64,000 nt of DNA from [Enterobacter] lignolyticus SCF1 (GTDB taxonomy: Bacteria > Pseudomonadota > Gammaproteobacteria > Enterobacterales > Enterobacteriaceae). Shown here piece by piece: positions 46,702 to 54,862 of the stretch. The notes under the pieces are model-generated. The model ran no database searches. It was not told the DNA's origin and saw only the letters and a program-made list of their open reading frames with translations. How positions within the stretch are numbered: the first letter of the stretch is position 1; the number at the start of each line of letters is the position of its first letter. Position numbers and translations under genes: made by a program. Where the stretch lies: assembly GCF_000164865.1 (NCBI RefSeq), contig NC_014618.1:992001-1056000 (forward strand), given 5' to 3'.

Positions 46702-48144
46702 TCAATAATTAGCAGGCGTCGTGACGCCCTGGGCGCGACGGGCATCCGCCGCGTCCTGTTCAACCGGAATATCCTCAAAGCCCAGCAGCAGGGTCAGGAC
46801 GAAAGAGAGCACCACCGCCAGCGCCATCACCCCAAAGACCCAGACGATGCTCATCGGGTTGGCCGGGTCGAAGAACTGCACGCTGGTGAACAGCCCCGGC
46901 GCCGCCATCGAGTGGCTGGCAAGCCCGGCGATGCCCGCCACCGCGCCGCAGACAAACCCGCTTATCAGGCTGGCAATCAACGGGCGCTTCAGACGTACCG
47001 CCACGCCGTACAGCGCCGGTTCGGAGATCCCCGCCAGAATGGCCGAGGCGGCGGCGGCCAGCGCCGTCTGGCGCAGCTCCGGGTTTTTGGTTTTCCACGC
47101 CACGGCGAGCGACGAACCGCCAAGCGACAGGTTGGCGCCGATTTCCGACGGCATCACCATGCCTTCCCTGCCGGTTTCGGCGATGGTCTGAATGATGGTG
47201 GGGGTGAACACGCGGTGCATCCCGGTCATCACCAGCAGCGGCCACAGCGCGCCCATGATGGCGACCGACAGCCAGCCCAGATAGCCGTGAATGGTGTACA
47301 CCAGCGCGGAGATGGCGCTGCCGATCCAGATACCGACGGGGCCAATCAGCAGGATGGCCAGCGGGGCGGCGATCAGCACGATAAGCATCGGCTTGAGGAA
47401 GTTTTTGGTGACCGCCGGGGTGATACGGTCCACCCAGCGTTCGATATACGACAGACACCAGGTCATCACCAGCGCCGGGATCACGGTGTAGGTGTACTTC
47501 ACGGCCGTCACCGGGATAAGGGCAAACTCGACGTGCTCGCCCTGCGCGGCTTTCGCCATCAGCTCAATAAAGCTCGGGTGCACCAGCACGCCGGCGATGG
47601 CGATGGCCAGCGACATGTTGGTTTTAAATTTGATGGCGGCGGAGGCGGCCACCATCAGTGGCAGGAAGAAGAAAGCGCCGTCGCCGATGGTGGTGAGGAT
47701 GGTCAGGGTCGGGGAGCCTTTCGGCAGCACGCCGCTCATCTCCAGCACCATCGCCAGCAGCTTGACCATCGACCCGCCGATAATCGCCGGGATCAGCGGC
47801 GACATGGTGCCAATCAGCGCATCGAGGATGCCGGCGCCGATCCGGCGCAGCGTCAGCGGCGGTTTGCCCTGGGGTTCGGCGGGCTGCAGGTTTTCCGGCA
47901 GCAGCCGGACCACTTCCCGGTAGGCCTGGGACACGGTATTGCCGATAATGACCTGGCACTGGTTGTCGCTGCGCACGACGCCCATCACGCCCTTAATATT
48001 TTTCAGCGCCGCGCTGTCCGCGAGGGTCGGGTCCTGCAAAACAAAGCGCAGGCGGGTCATACAGTGGGTGGCGGCGACAATGTTGCCCGCGCCGCCCAGC
48101 GCCAGCACAACGTCGCCGGCCAGCGCGGCATAGTTTTTAGACAT
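46702..48144 (-). CDS. ascF: Beta-glucoside PTS permease EIIBC
   Basis: Imports and phosphorylates beta-glucosides. 480 residues from ATG 48144 (MSKNYAALAG); an upstream extension to 48192 does not fit the family. The EIIB domain carries the phosphorylated Cys28 (AATHCMTRLRF); the EIIC domain has about ten spans and the GISEPALYGVAVRLKRP signature. There is no EIIA domain, so an external EIIA (such as Crr) is needed. Confidence 0.97.
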   Translation of the reverse strand: MSKNYAALAGDVVLALGGAGNIVAATHCMTRLRFVLQDPTLADSAALKNIKGVMGVVRSDNQCQVIIGNTVSQAYREVVRLLPENLQPAEPQGKPPLTLRRIGAGILDALIGTMSPLIPAIIGGSMVKLLAMVLEMSGVLPKGSPTLTILTTIGDGAFFFLPLMVAASAAIKFKTNMSLAIAIAGVLVHPSFIELMAKAAQGEHVEFALIPVTAVKYTYTVIPALVMTWCLSYIERWVDRITPAVTKNFLKPMLIVLIAAPLAILLIGPVGIWIGSAISALVYTIHGYLGWLSVAIMGALWPLLVMTGMHRVFTPTIIQTIAETGREGMVMPSEIGANLSLGGSSLAVAWKTKNPELRQTALAAAASAILAGISEPALYGVAVRLKRPLIASLISGFVCGAVAGIAGLASHSMAAPGLFTSVQFFDPANPMSIVWVFGVMALAVVLSFVLTLLLGFEDIPVEQDAADARRAQGVTTPANY

Positions 48145-48215
48145 CGGATTTCTATCCTGTGTTATCAGTAAGGGACATCTGCACGCCTGCAAGGACAGGG
48201 ATGAAACGTCATGTA

Positions 48216-48228
48216 GGAAACCGGTTCC
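48216..48228. promoter_or_regulatory. Putative AscG operator
   Basis: ggaaaccggttcc is an odd-length near-palindrome centred on CCGG, the hallmark of LacI/GalR-family operators and very close to the TGAAACCGGTTTCA type reported for AscG. It lies 72 bases upstream of ascF and 153 bases from ascG, so it can repress ascFB and perhaps ascG itself. Confidence 0.7.
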
Positions 48229-48380
48229 ACAAAATCATGATTAGTTTCATTGTGTGATGCAAGATATGTTTTGATGTTATTTCTCTTTCGTGAATAAGAT
48301 CACTTATCGTGACCGGGTGCTGAAAATCGCCGGGGGCTGAAGTACACTGCCTGCACTTTATTCTTTAAGGACGACGCAAG

Positions 48381-49394
48381 ATGGCAACCATGCTGGAGGT
48401 AGCAAAACGCGCGGGGGTGTCGAAAGCCACCGTATCCCGGGTCTTGTCGGGCAACGGCTATGTCAGCCAGGAGACGAAGGATCGCGTGTTCGAGGCTATT
48501 GCTGAAAGCGGCTATCGTCCAAACCTGCTGGCGCGCAATCTGGCGACCAGCAGCACGCAGACCCTGGGGCTGGTGGTGACCAACACGCTGTATCACGGCG
48601 TGTACTTCAGCGAACTGCTATCCCACGCTGCCCGGATGACCGAAGACCGGGGGCGCCAGCTGATCCTTGCGGACGGTAAGCACAGCGCCGACGAGGAGCG
48701 GGCCGCGATTCAGTATCTGCTCGACCTGCGCTGTGACGCCATCATCATCTACCCGCGCTTTCTCAGCGTAGAGGAGATGGACGAGATAGTTGAGCAGCAC
48801 CAGCAGCCCATTATGGTGCTCAACCGCCGTCTGCGCCGCCACGCCAGCCACTGCGTGTGGTCGGATCACAAGGCCTCAAGCCAGGCCGCTGTGGAAAAGC
48901 TGATTGCGCTCGGGCACCGGGATATTGCGTTTATCACCGGCTCGCTGGATTCGCCGACCGGGGTGGAGCGCCTGTCCGGCTACAGGTCGGCGCTGGCGCA
49001 GCACGACATTGCGCTGCGCGATGAGCTGATTGTGGAAGGGAAGTGGACCCCGGAAACCGGCGCCCGCGGCGTCGAGACGCTGCTGGCGCGCGATGCGTCC
49101 TTCAGCTCGCTGGTCGCCAGTAATGACGATATGGCGATAGGCGCCATCAGGCAGCTTCACCTGCGCGGCATTCGCGTGCCGCAGCAGGTGTCGGTGATCG
49201 GTTTTGATGACATCGCGCTGGCGCCCTATACCGTGCCGTCGCTGTCCAGCGTCAAAATCCCGGTGACCGCCATGATTCAGGAAACCATCAACCGCCTTAT
49301 CTTTATGCTCGACGGCGGCGAGTTCAACGTCCAGCAGACCTTCCCCGGCGAGCTGTGCCTGCGCGAGTCGGTGACGGCGGGACCGCGGGCCTGA
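48381..49394 (+). CDS. ascG: LacI-family repressor of asc operon
   Basis: 337 residues. N-terminal HTH with hinge: TMLEVAKRAGVSKATVSRVLSGNGYVS. The C-terminal periplasmic-binding-like fold contains GLVVTNTLYHGVYFSELL and SVIGFDDIALAPYTVPSLSSV. It is intact and divergent from ascFB. In E. coli K-12 the asc operon is silent through ascG disruption differences; here all three genes are complete. The stop codon lies inside an 18-bp inverted repeat. Confidence 0.95.
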   Translation: MATMLEVAKRAGVSKATVSRVLSGNGYVSQETKDRVFEAIAESGYRPNLLARNLATSSTQTLGLVVTNTLYHGVYFSELLSHAARMTEDRGRQLILADGKHSADEERAAIQYLLDLRCDAIIIYPRFLSVEEMDEIVEQHQQPIMVLNRRLRRHASHCVWSDHKASSQAAVEKLIALGHRDIAFITGSLDSPTGVERLSGYRSALAQHDIALRDELIVEGKWTPETGARGVETLLARDASFSSLVASNDDMAIGAIRQLHLRGIRVPQQVSVIGFDDIALAPYTVPSLSSVKIPVTAMIQETINRLIFMLDGGEFNVQQTFPGELCLRESVTAGPRA

Positions 49395-49430
49395 CGCTGT
49401 CATCGTCAGAAGTGACGATGACAGCGTCAG
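49391..49430. promoter_or_regulatory. Perfect 18-bp inverted repeat, putative FhlA site of hydN
   Basis: Bases 49391-49408 are exactly complementary to 49413-49430 around GAAG, and the ascG stop codon is inside the left arm. The centre CGTCA-GAAG-TGACG (49404-49417) matches the putative FhlA motif in the hyp-hyc and hycA-hycB regions. It stands 51 bases upstream of the hydN sigma-54 promoter. As RNA it would also be a strong hairpin ending ascG mRNA, though no U-tract follows. Confidence 0.6.
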
Positions 49431-49478
49431 GTATTGCGGATACCTCATCTAACCGCATGAGAAACAAGTAGTTAAAAT

Positions 49479-49496
49479 ATGGCGCGAATTATGCAT
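49479..49496 (+). promoter_or_regulatory. Sigma-54 promoter of hydN-hypF
   Basis: ATGGCGCGAATTATGCAT has GG (49481-49482) and GC (49493-49494) with 10 bases between, about 37 bases before the hydN start. hydN-hypF is a known member of the FhlA regulon. Confidence 0.85.
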
Positions 49497-49532
49497 ACCG
49501 TTACGGGTTAATGATTTCTGCTGGAGATTTTG

Positions 49533-50060
49533 ATGAACCGTTTCATCATCGCTGATGCAAGCAAGTGCATTGGCTGCCGGACCTGCGAAGTGGCGTGCGT
49601 GGTATCGCATCAGGAAAATCAGGACTGCGCCGCGCTGACGCCGCAGAGCTTCCTGCCGCGTATTCATGTGATCAAGGGCGTGAATATTTCTACCGCTACC
49701 GCCTGCCGCCAGTGCGAAGACGCGCCCTGCGCGAACGTCTGCCCGAACGGGGCGATAAGCCGCGATAAGGGGTTTGTCCACGTGATGCAGGAGCGCTGCA
49801 TCGGCTGTAAAACCTGCGTCGTCGCCTGTCCGTACGGGGCGATGGAGGTGGTGGTGCGCCCGGTTATCCGCAACAGCGGCGTGGGGCTGAACGTGCTGGC
49901 GGAAAAAGCCGAAGCCAACAAATGCGATCTCTGCCATCATCGTGCGGAAGGTCCGGCGTGCATGGCGGCCTGTCCGACCCATGCGCTGATCTGCGTGGAT
50001 CGCAACCGTCTGGAACAGATGAGCGCCGAAAAACGCCGCCGTGCGGCGTTTGCCGGATAA
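49533..50060 (+). CDS. hydN: Formate-linked electron transport protein HydN
   Basis: A 175-residue 4Fe-4S ferredoxin-like protein (clusters CIGCRTCEVACVV, CRQCEDAPCANVCP, CIGCKTCVVACPYGA, CDLCHHRAEGPACMAACP), a paralogue of HycB. It is connected with formate dehydrogenase H activity. Start at 49533 with CTGGAG upstream; a TTG three bases earlier would add one residue. It is followed 8 bases later by hypF. Confidence 0.96.
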   Translation: MNRFIIADASKCIGCRTCEVACVVSHQENQDCAALTPQSFLPRIHVIKGVNISTATACRQCEDAPCANVCPNGAISRDKGFVHVMQERCIGCKTCVVACPYGAMEVVVRPVIRNSGVGLNVLAEKAEANKCDLCHHRAEGPACMAACPTHALICVDRNRLEQMSAEKRRRAAFAG

Positions 50061-50068
50061 GGAGCAGA

Positions 50069-52288
50069 ATGAACGGGGTGGCCATCCGCATTCGCGGCAA
50101 AGTGCAGGGCGTCGGGTTTCGCCCCTTTGTCTGGCAGCTGGCGCAGCAGCTTAACCGCCGCGGTGACGTCAGCAACGACAGCGAAGGGGTGCTGGTGCAT
50201 CTTGTGGGCGCCGATGCGGGGTTCGTGGCACAGCTCTACGCCCGCTGCCCGCCGCTGGCGCGCATCGATGCGGTACAGACCACGCCGTTCAGCTGGGACG
50301 AGCTGCCGGAAGACTTTACCATCCGTCAGAGCGAGGCGGGCAGCATGAGCACGCAGATTGTGCCGGATGCGGCGACCTGCCCGGCCTGCCTGGCGGAGAT
50401 GAACGATCCCGATAACCGCCGCTACCGCTATCCGTTTATCAACTGCACCCACTGCGGGCCGCGCTTTACCATCATCAACGCCATGCCCTACGACCGCCCG
50501 TTTACGGTGATGGCCGCCTTTCCGCTGTGCCCCGCCTGCGAGGCCGAATACCGCAACCCGCACGACAGACGCTTCCATGCGCAGCCGGTGGCCTGCGCCG
50601 ACTGCGGTCCGGCGCTGACCTGGCGGCACGGCGGCGTCAGCCATCGCGGTGAGGCGGCGCTGCTTGCTGCGGTGAATCTGCTGTCATCGGGCGGCATTGT
50701 GGCGGTAAAAGGGCTGGGCGGGTTCCATCTGGTGTGCGATGCCGGTAACGATGAGGCGGTTGCAACGCTGCGGGCGCGCAAGCGACGGCCGGCGAAGCCG
50801 CTGGCGGTGATGATCCCTGACGCCAGCCACCTGCCTGCCAGCGCCAGGACCCTGCTGGCGCTGCCCGCAGCGCCTATTGTGCTGGTGGCGAAAGCGGCCG
50901 TTGACGGCGTATGCGCAGGCATTGCGCCAGGGCTGGCGGAGGTGGGCGTGATGCGCCCGGCGAACCCGGTTCAGCATCTGCTGATGCAGGCGTTAAAGCG
51001 CCCGCTGGTGATGACGTCCGGCAACCTGAGCGGCAAACCGCCCGCGCTCTGCAATGCGGATGCGTGCGATGATTTAGCCGCTATCGCCGACGGTTTTTTG
51101 CTGCATAACCGCGATATCGTGCAGCGGATGGACGACTCGCTGGTACGGCAGAGCGGCGAAATGCTGCGCCGCGCGCGCGGCTATGTGCCTGACGCGCTGC
51201 CGCTGCCGCCGGGCTTTACCGACGTTCCGCCGCTGCTGTGTCTTGGTGCCGACCTGAAAAACACCTTTTGTCTGGCGCGCGGCCAGCAGGCCGTGCTCAG
51301 CCAGCATTTTGGCGACCTTACCGATGAGGGCGTGGAAACGCAGTGGCGCAGCGCGCTGACGCTGATGCAGGCCATCTATGATTTTACTCCGCAGCAGGTC
51401 GTGTCGGATGCGCATCCGGGCTACCGCTCCAGCCAGTGGGCGCGCGCGATGCCGCAGCCGCACATCACCGTTTTGCACCACCATGCGCATGTGGCGGCCT
51501 GCCTGGCCGAACATCGCTGGCCGCTGGAGGGCGGCGACGTTATCGCATTGACGCTGGACGGCATCGGCATGGGGGAGGACGGCGCCCTGTGGGGCGGCGA
51601 GTGCCTGCGGGTGAACTACCGCGAGTGCGAACGCCTTGGCGGGCTGCCCGCCGTGGCGCTGCCCGGCGGCGATCTGGCCGCGCGTCAGCCGTGGCGCAAC
51701 CTGCTGGCGCACTGCCTGGCGTTTGTGCCGGACTGGCAGCAGCTGGAGGCCGCGCACGCGCTGTTGCGGCAGCCCTGGCTGCCGCTGGCGAGGGCGATCG
51801 AACGGGGAATTAACGCGCCGCTGGCGTCGTCCTGCGGACGGCTGTTTGACGCGGTCGCCAGCGCGCTCGGCTGCGCGCCCGATACGCTCAGCTACGAGGG
51901 CGAAGCGGCCTGCCTGCTGGAGGCGATGGCGCTGCAGTGCGGCGGCGTGACGCATCCGGTGACGCTGCCGCTGCGGGACGGCGAGCTGGATCTGGCCGTA
52001 TTCTGGACGCAGTGGCTGCGCTGGCAGGCGCCTGCGGCGCAGAAAGCCTGGGCGTTTCACGATGCGCTGGCGCAGGGGCTTGCCGACCTTGCCCGCCACC
52101 ACGCCGCTCAGCGCGGTATCACCACGATTGCCTGCAGCGGCGGCGTGCTGCATAACCGGCTGTTAAAATCGCGTCTGGCGGTCAGGCTTGCCGATTTTAC
52201 GCTTCTCTTTCCGGCGCTGCTGCCTGCGGGCGATGGCGCGATTGCTTACGGGCAGGCGGTCATCGCCGCCGCCCGGCTTCAGGGGTAA
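50069..52288 (+). CDS. hypF: Hydrogenase maturation carbamoyltransferase HypF
   Basis: Makes the thiocarboxamide on HypE from carbamoyl phosphate, the first step to the cyanide ligands. 739 residues from ATG 50069 with GGAG upstream (an upstream frame overlapping hydN is not used). Domains in order: acylphosphatase (GKVQGVGFRPFVWQ), paired zinc fingers (CPACLAEMN, CTHCGP, CPACEAEYR, CADCGP), YrdC-like (VKGLGGFHLVCDA) and Kae1-like C-terminal part (HHHAHVAACLAEH). A little shorter than E. coli HypF (750). Confidence 0.97.
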   Translation: MNGVAIRIRGKVQGVGFRPFVWQLAQQLNRRGDVSNDSEGVLVHLVGADAGFVAQLYARCPPLARIDAVQTTPFSWDELPEDFTIRQSEAGSMSTQIVPDAATCPACLAEMNDPDNRRYRYPFINCTHCGPRFTIINAMPYDRPFTVMAAFPLCPACEAEYRNPHDRRFHAQPVACADCGPALTWRHGGVSHRGEAALLAAVNLLSSGGIVAVKGLGGFHLVCDAGNDEAVATLRARKRRPAKPLAVMIPDASHLPASARTLLALPAAPIVLVAKAAVDGVCAGIAPGLAEVGVMRPANPVQHLLMQALKRPLVMTSGNLSGKPPALCNADACDDLAAIADGFLLHNRDIVQRMDDSLVRQSGEMLRRARGYVPDALPLPPGFTDVPPLLCLGADLKNTFCLARGQQAVLSQHFGDLTDEGVETQWRSALTLMQAIYDFTPQQVVSDAHPGYRSSQWARAMPQPHITVLHHHAHVAACLAEHRWPLEGGDVIALTLDGIGMGEDGALWGGECLRVNYRECERLGGLPAVALPGGDLAARQPWRNLLAHCLAFVPDWQQLEAAHALLRQPWLPLARAIERGINAPLASSCGRLFDAVASALGCAPDTLSYEGEAACLLEAMALQCGGVTHPVTLPLRDGELDLAVFWTQWLRWQAPAAQKAWAFHDALAQGLADLARHHAAQRGITTIACSGGVLHNRLLKSRLAVRLADFTLLFPALLPAGDGAIAYGQAVIAAARLQG

Positions 52289-52295
52289 GTACGCC

Positions 52296-53318
52296 ATGAG
52301 GATGACCCGACGACTCCGCCTGCAGCCGCGCGCGGCGCTGCTGATTTTCCTGCTGCTGGTCGCCAATCTGCTGGCCTGGTGCTGGGCGTGGCGGGCTTTC
52401 GGCCACAGCGGCGCGCTGATGGCGGCCAGCCTGCTGGCCTGGGGCTATGGCCTGCGCCATGCGGTGGATGCCGACCATATCGCGGCGATTGATAACGTCA
52501 CGCGCAAAATGATGCAGCAGGGCAGGCGCCCGTTCGGCGTTGGAGCATGGTTTTCGCTCGGCCACTCGTCGATTGTGGTGCTGGCCTCGGCGGCGATTGC
52601 CGCAACGGCAACGGCCTTCAGCCGGGATATGGCCTGGCTTCACGACGCCGGTAGCCTGATCGGCACGGCGGTGTCTTCCGCGTTTTTGCTGGCGATGGCC
52701 TTCGTCAACCTCGTGATTTTGCGCAGCGTCTGGCACAGCTTTCAGGCGTTTAAGCAAGGGAAGCCGTTTAGCGAGAGCGTGGCGACCGGCGGCGGCATGA
52801 TGAGCTGGCTGTTCGGCAAAACGTTCCGCCTGGTGAACAAGAGCTGGCAGATGTATCTGGTGGGTTTTTTGTTCGGCCTCGGGTTTGATACGGCGACGGA
52901 AATCGGCGTGCTGGGGCTGTCTGCGGCCAGCGCCTCCAGCGGTATCGCTATCTGGTCGATCATGGTGTTTCCGGCGCTCTTCGCCAGCGCCATGGCGCTG
53001 GTCGATACGCTCGATAACGTGCTGATGGTCGGGGCCTACGGCTGGGCGTTCAACAAGCCGCAGCGCAAGCTGTACTACAACATGACCATCACCGGCACCT
53101 CCGTTGTCGTGGCGCTGTTTATCGGCGGCCTGGAAGCTCTGGGGCTGGTGAGGGATAAGTTTGCGCTCAGCGGCGGCGTGTGGGCGTGGATTGGCGCGCT
53201 GAACGAGAACCTCGGCAACGCCGGGTTTATGGTTATCGGCCTGTTTGCGCTGTGCTGGGGCGTGTCGATGCTCAACTACCGCTGGCGGGGATACGATTCG
53301 CTGGCGGTCCGGCACTGA
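52296..53318 (+). CDS. Nickel/cobalt permease (NiCoT family)
   Basis: A 340-residue HoxN/HupN/NixA-type transporter with about 8 spans. The metal-binding signature HAVDADHIAAIDN in TM2 is exact; LGFDTATEIGVL and ALVDTLDNVLM are further family motifs. It starts 7 bases after hypF, so it is evidently part of hydN-hypF and supplies nickel to the hydrogenase under the same FhlA control. E. coli relies on NikABCDE instead and has no such gene here. The start at 52296 (MRMTRRL) avoids an overlap with hypF. Confidence 0.92.
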   Translation: MRMTRRLRLQPRAALLIFLLLVANLLAWCWAWRAFGHSGALMAASLLAWGYGLRHAVDADHIAAIDNVTRKMMQQGRRPFGVGAWFSLGHSSIVVLASAAIAATATAFSRDMAWLHDAGSLIGTAVSSAFLLAMAFVNLVILRSVWHSFQAFKQGKPFSESVATGGGMMSWLFGKTFRLVNKSWQMYLVGFLFGLGFDTATEIGVLGLSAASASSGIAIWSIMVFPALFASAMALVDTLDNVLMVGAYGWAFNKPQRKLYYNMTITGTSVVVALFIGGLEALGLVRDKFALSGGVWAWIGALNENLGNAGFMVIGLFALCWGVSMLNYRWRGYDSLAVRH

Positions 53319-53460
53319 TACCGGCAGGGGCGGTTGAAAGGGGATACGTAAATGAGCGTAAGGGAAGACGTTTTTCCCTGTGCTCGTTGTTATTATAAAT
53401 TATGTGAATAATCAATGAATTATTCATATAAATTTTATATATCACCTTTTAACCAGGCAT

Positions 53461-54090
53461 ATGGAAATGAAAAAGTATCTGCTTCCCTTCGTTGCTCTGT
53501 TACTTTCGTTTGGCGCACAGGCCGCTTCTTACTCTGATGGAAAAGAGTTCGTCTCTCTGAAAAAAACGGTGCAGGATGCGCCCCCCGTGCTTGAGTTCTT
53601 CTCCTTTTATTGCCCCTCCTGCTATCAGTACGATGAAGTGATGAAAGTGGCTGACAGCGTGAAGAAAAAGCTGCCTTCCGGCGTGACGTTAACGCAATAC
53701 CACGCCAGCTTTATGGGCCCATTAGGCGAAGATCTTACCCACGCCTGGTCGGTCGCAAAACTGTTGCAGGTAGAGGACAAGGTCAAGCCGCTGATGTTTG
53801 AAGCGGTGCAAAAAAATCGGTCGGTTAACACCGTTGACGATATTCGCGCTGTTTTCGAAAAAGCGGGGGTTAATGCCAGTGACTTCGACGCGGCATGGAA
53901 TAGCTTTGCGGTGAAATCCTTAACGGCAAAGCAGAACGCCATGGCGCAGGCGGTTGAGCTATCCGGCGTGCCCGCCATGTTTGTTAAAGGGCAATACCAG
54001 GTAAACCCGAAAGGGCTTAATACCCAGGATGTCAGCGCGTTTGTGACGCATTTTGCTGAGACGGTTGATTACCTTTTGACTACCCGTTAA
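53461..54090 (+). CDS. DsbA-like periplasmic thiol oxidase, CPSC type
   Basis: A 209-residue thioredoxin-fold protein with a signal peptide (KKYLLPFVALLLSFGAQAA). The active site is C51-P-S-C54 in FFSFYCPSCYQY, where ordinary DsbA has CPHC; the cis-proline loop is SGVPAMFVKG. The rest follows the DsbA layout, with the helical insertion between. It may be an extra, client-specific oxidase like SrgA or TcpG. It is the first gene after the hydrogenase block and lies next to AT-rich DNA and, further on, a type IVb pilus operon whose pilins have cysteine pairs. ATG 53467 is an alternative start. Confidence 0.85.
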   Translation: MEMKKYLLPFVALLLSFGAQAASYSDGKEFVSLKKTVQDAPPVLEFFSFYCPSCYQYDEVMKVADSVKKKLPSGVTLTQYHASFMGPLGEDLTHAWSVAKLLQVEDKVKPLMFEAVQKNRSVNTVDDIRAVFEKAGVNASDFDAAWNSFAVKSLTAKQNAMAQAVELSGVPAMFVKGQYQVNPKGLNTQDVSAFVTHFAETVDYLLTTR

Positions 54091-54096
54091 TGGCCG

Positions 54097-54137
54097 CCCC
54101 GCTGTTGGCTATTTATGCAGTAATGCCAGCAGCGGGG
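54097..54137 (+). terminator. Hairpin after DsbA-like gene
   Basis: ccccgctgttggc (54097-54109) pairs with gccagcagcgggg (54125-54137) over 13 positions, one of them a G-U pair, around a 15-base loop. It begins 6 bases after the stop codon. No clear U-run follows, so it may stabilise the mRNA or work with Rho. Confidence 0.6.
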
Positions 54138-54770
54138 ACCTGACCGCTGCTTTGTTATATCTCTACCTAATACGCCCTATTCCCTTTCCCGCATTAATAA
54201 TGCATCCATCTTACTATGTGCTCCAGCACTTGACTGTATCCGTGAGGTGCTCCTGGTACCGTAACAAGTTTGGTCAGCTGCGATTCCTTTACTATTTAAA
54301 ATACTGCCATTGCTTTTTCGATCTTATTATTCGGTTTTATCGAATTAGTGCTATTTAATATCTGAAGAAACAATTTCGTGGAAAATTAAATTATTGGCAT
54401 TTGCTTAATCCAGTTTCGCATAAATAAGTAAAGTATTAATATTGCGATAATTTGTTAATTTATTTTTATGTAATATAAAAAAACATAACTGGTGTTAAAT
54501 TTAATGGATTGTATAGATTTTTGTGTGTCATTTTGATGTTTTCAACTTAATTTTATGTGTTTGTTGGTGTTTTGTGCTTTTGTTTTGACTGTTTGATTTG
54601 TTATTGGTCTGATTATTGTATTTACGCAAGATAATCGATCGGGTAGGGTATTACCTACATAAGAAGTGAGGGAATGTTGAGCTAATATTTAATCTTTAAT
54701 AAAGAGCACGCTCATTACGTGTTTTTAAAGAGATTATTTTAGTTAGCTGGTTTGTTTATATTAATATTGT

Positions 54771-54817
54771 CAGTGCTCTTTTTATTAATGTGAGTGAATG
54801 CCTCGGGCGGTAAGTAC
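54771..54817 (+). promoter_or_regulatory. JUMPstart/ops-like leader element
   Basis: cagtgctct (54771-54779) is identical to the first nine bases of the JUMPstart sequence found before enterobacterial polysaccharide operons, and ggcggtaagta (54806-54816) matches the RfaH-recruiting ops core GGCGGTAGNNT at 9 of 11 positions. The spacing between the two parts is about 8 bases longer than in the standard element. It stands 46 bases ahead of the deacetylase start. Together with the sugar genes downstream it suggests RfaH-type antitermination. Confidence 0.6.
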
Positions 54818-54862
54818 CTATAGGGACTGAGAAAGCTAAAGTGAGAAGGAAGAAAACCCTTT

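Larger units (their letters stand above)
54091..54862. other. 770-base AT-rich non-coding region
   Basis: Base composition falls sharply here, with long T/A-rich stretches between about 54340 and 54780. It holds a terminator-like hairpin at its start (54097-54137) and a JUMPstart/ops-like element near its end (54771-54817). A 68-codon frame at 54152 has no family likeness, no good ribosome site and reads through low-complexity DNA. Such AT-rich upstream regions are typical H-NS targets; the promoter of the polysaccharide operon must lie here. Confidence 0.6.

Noticed and set aside
46663..48171. 502-codon open frame opposite ascF
   Set aside because: Antisense to the PTS permease; extremely His/Arg/Gly/Gln-rich without any recognisable fold.
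51074..52153. 359-codon open frame opposite hypF
   Set aside because: Arg/Gln-rich antisense frame within an intact hypF.
54152..54358. 68-codon frame in the AT-rich gap
   Set aside because: No ribosome site, no family likeness, aromatic-rich low-complexity translation; treated as non-coding.
54801..54840. Cyclic-di-GMP riboswitch upstream of the polysaccharide operon
   Set aside because: The conserved GEMM core bases are absent; the recognisable pattern is JUMPstart/ops-like instead.
54091..54862. tRNA or att site at the island edge
   Set aside because: No cloverleaf, no direct repeat of a tRNA 3' end and no integrase gene in the window; the change in composition is the only boundary sign.
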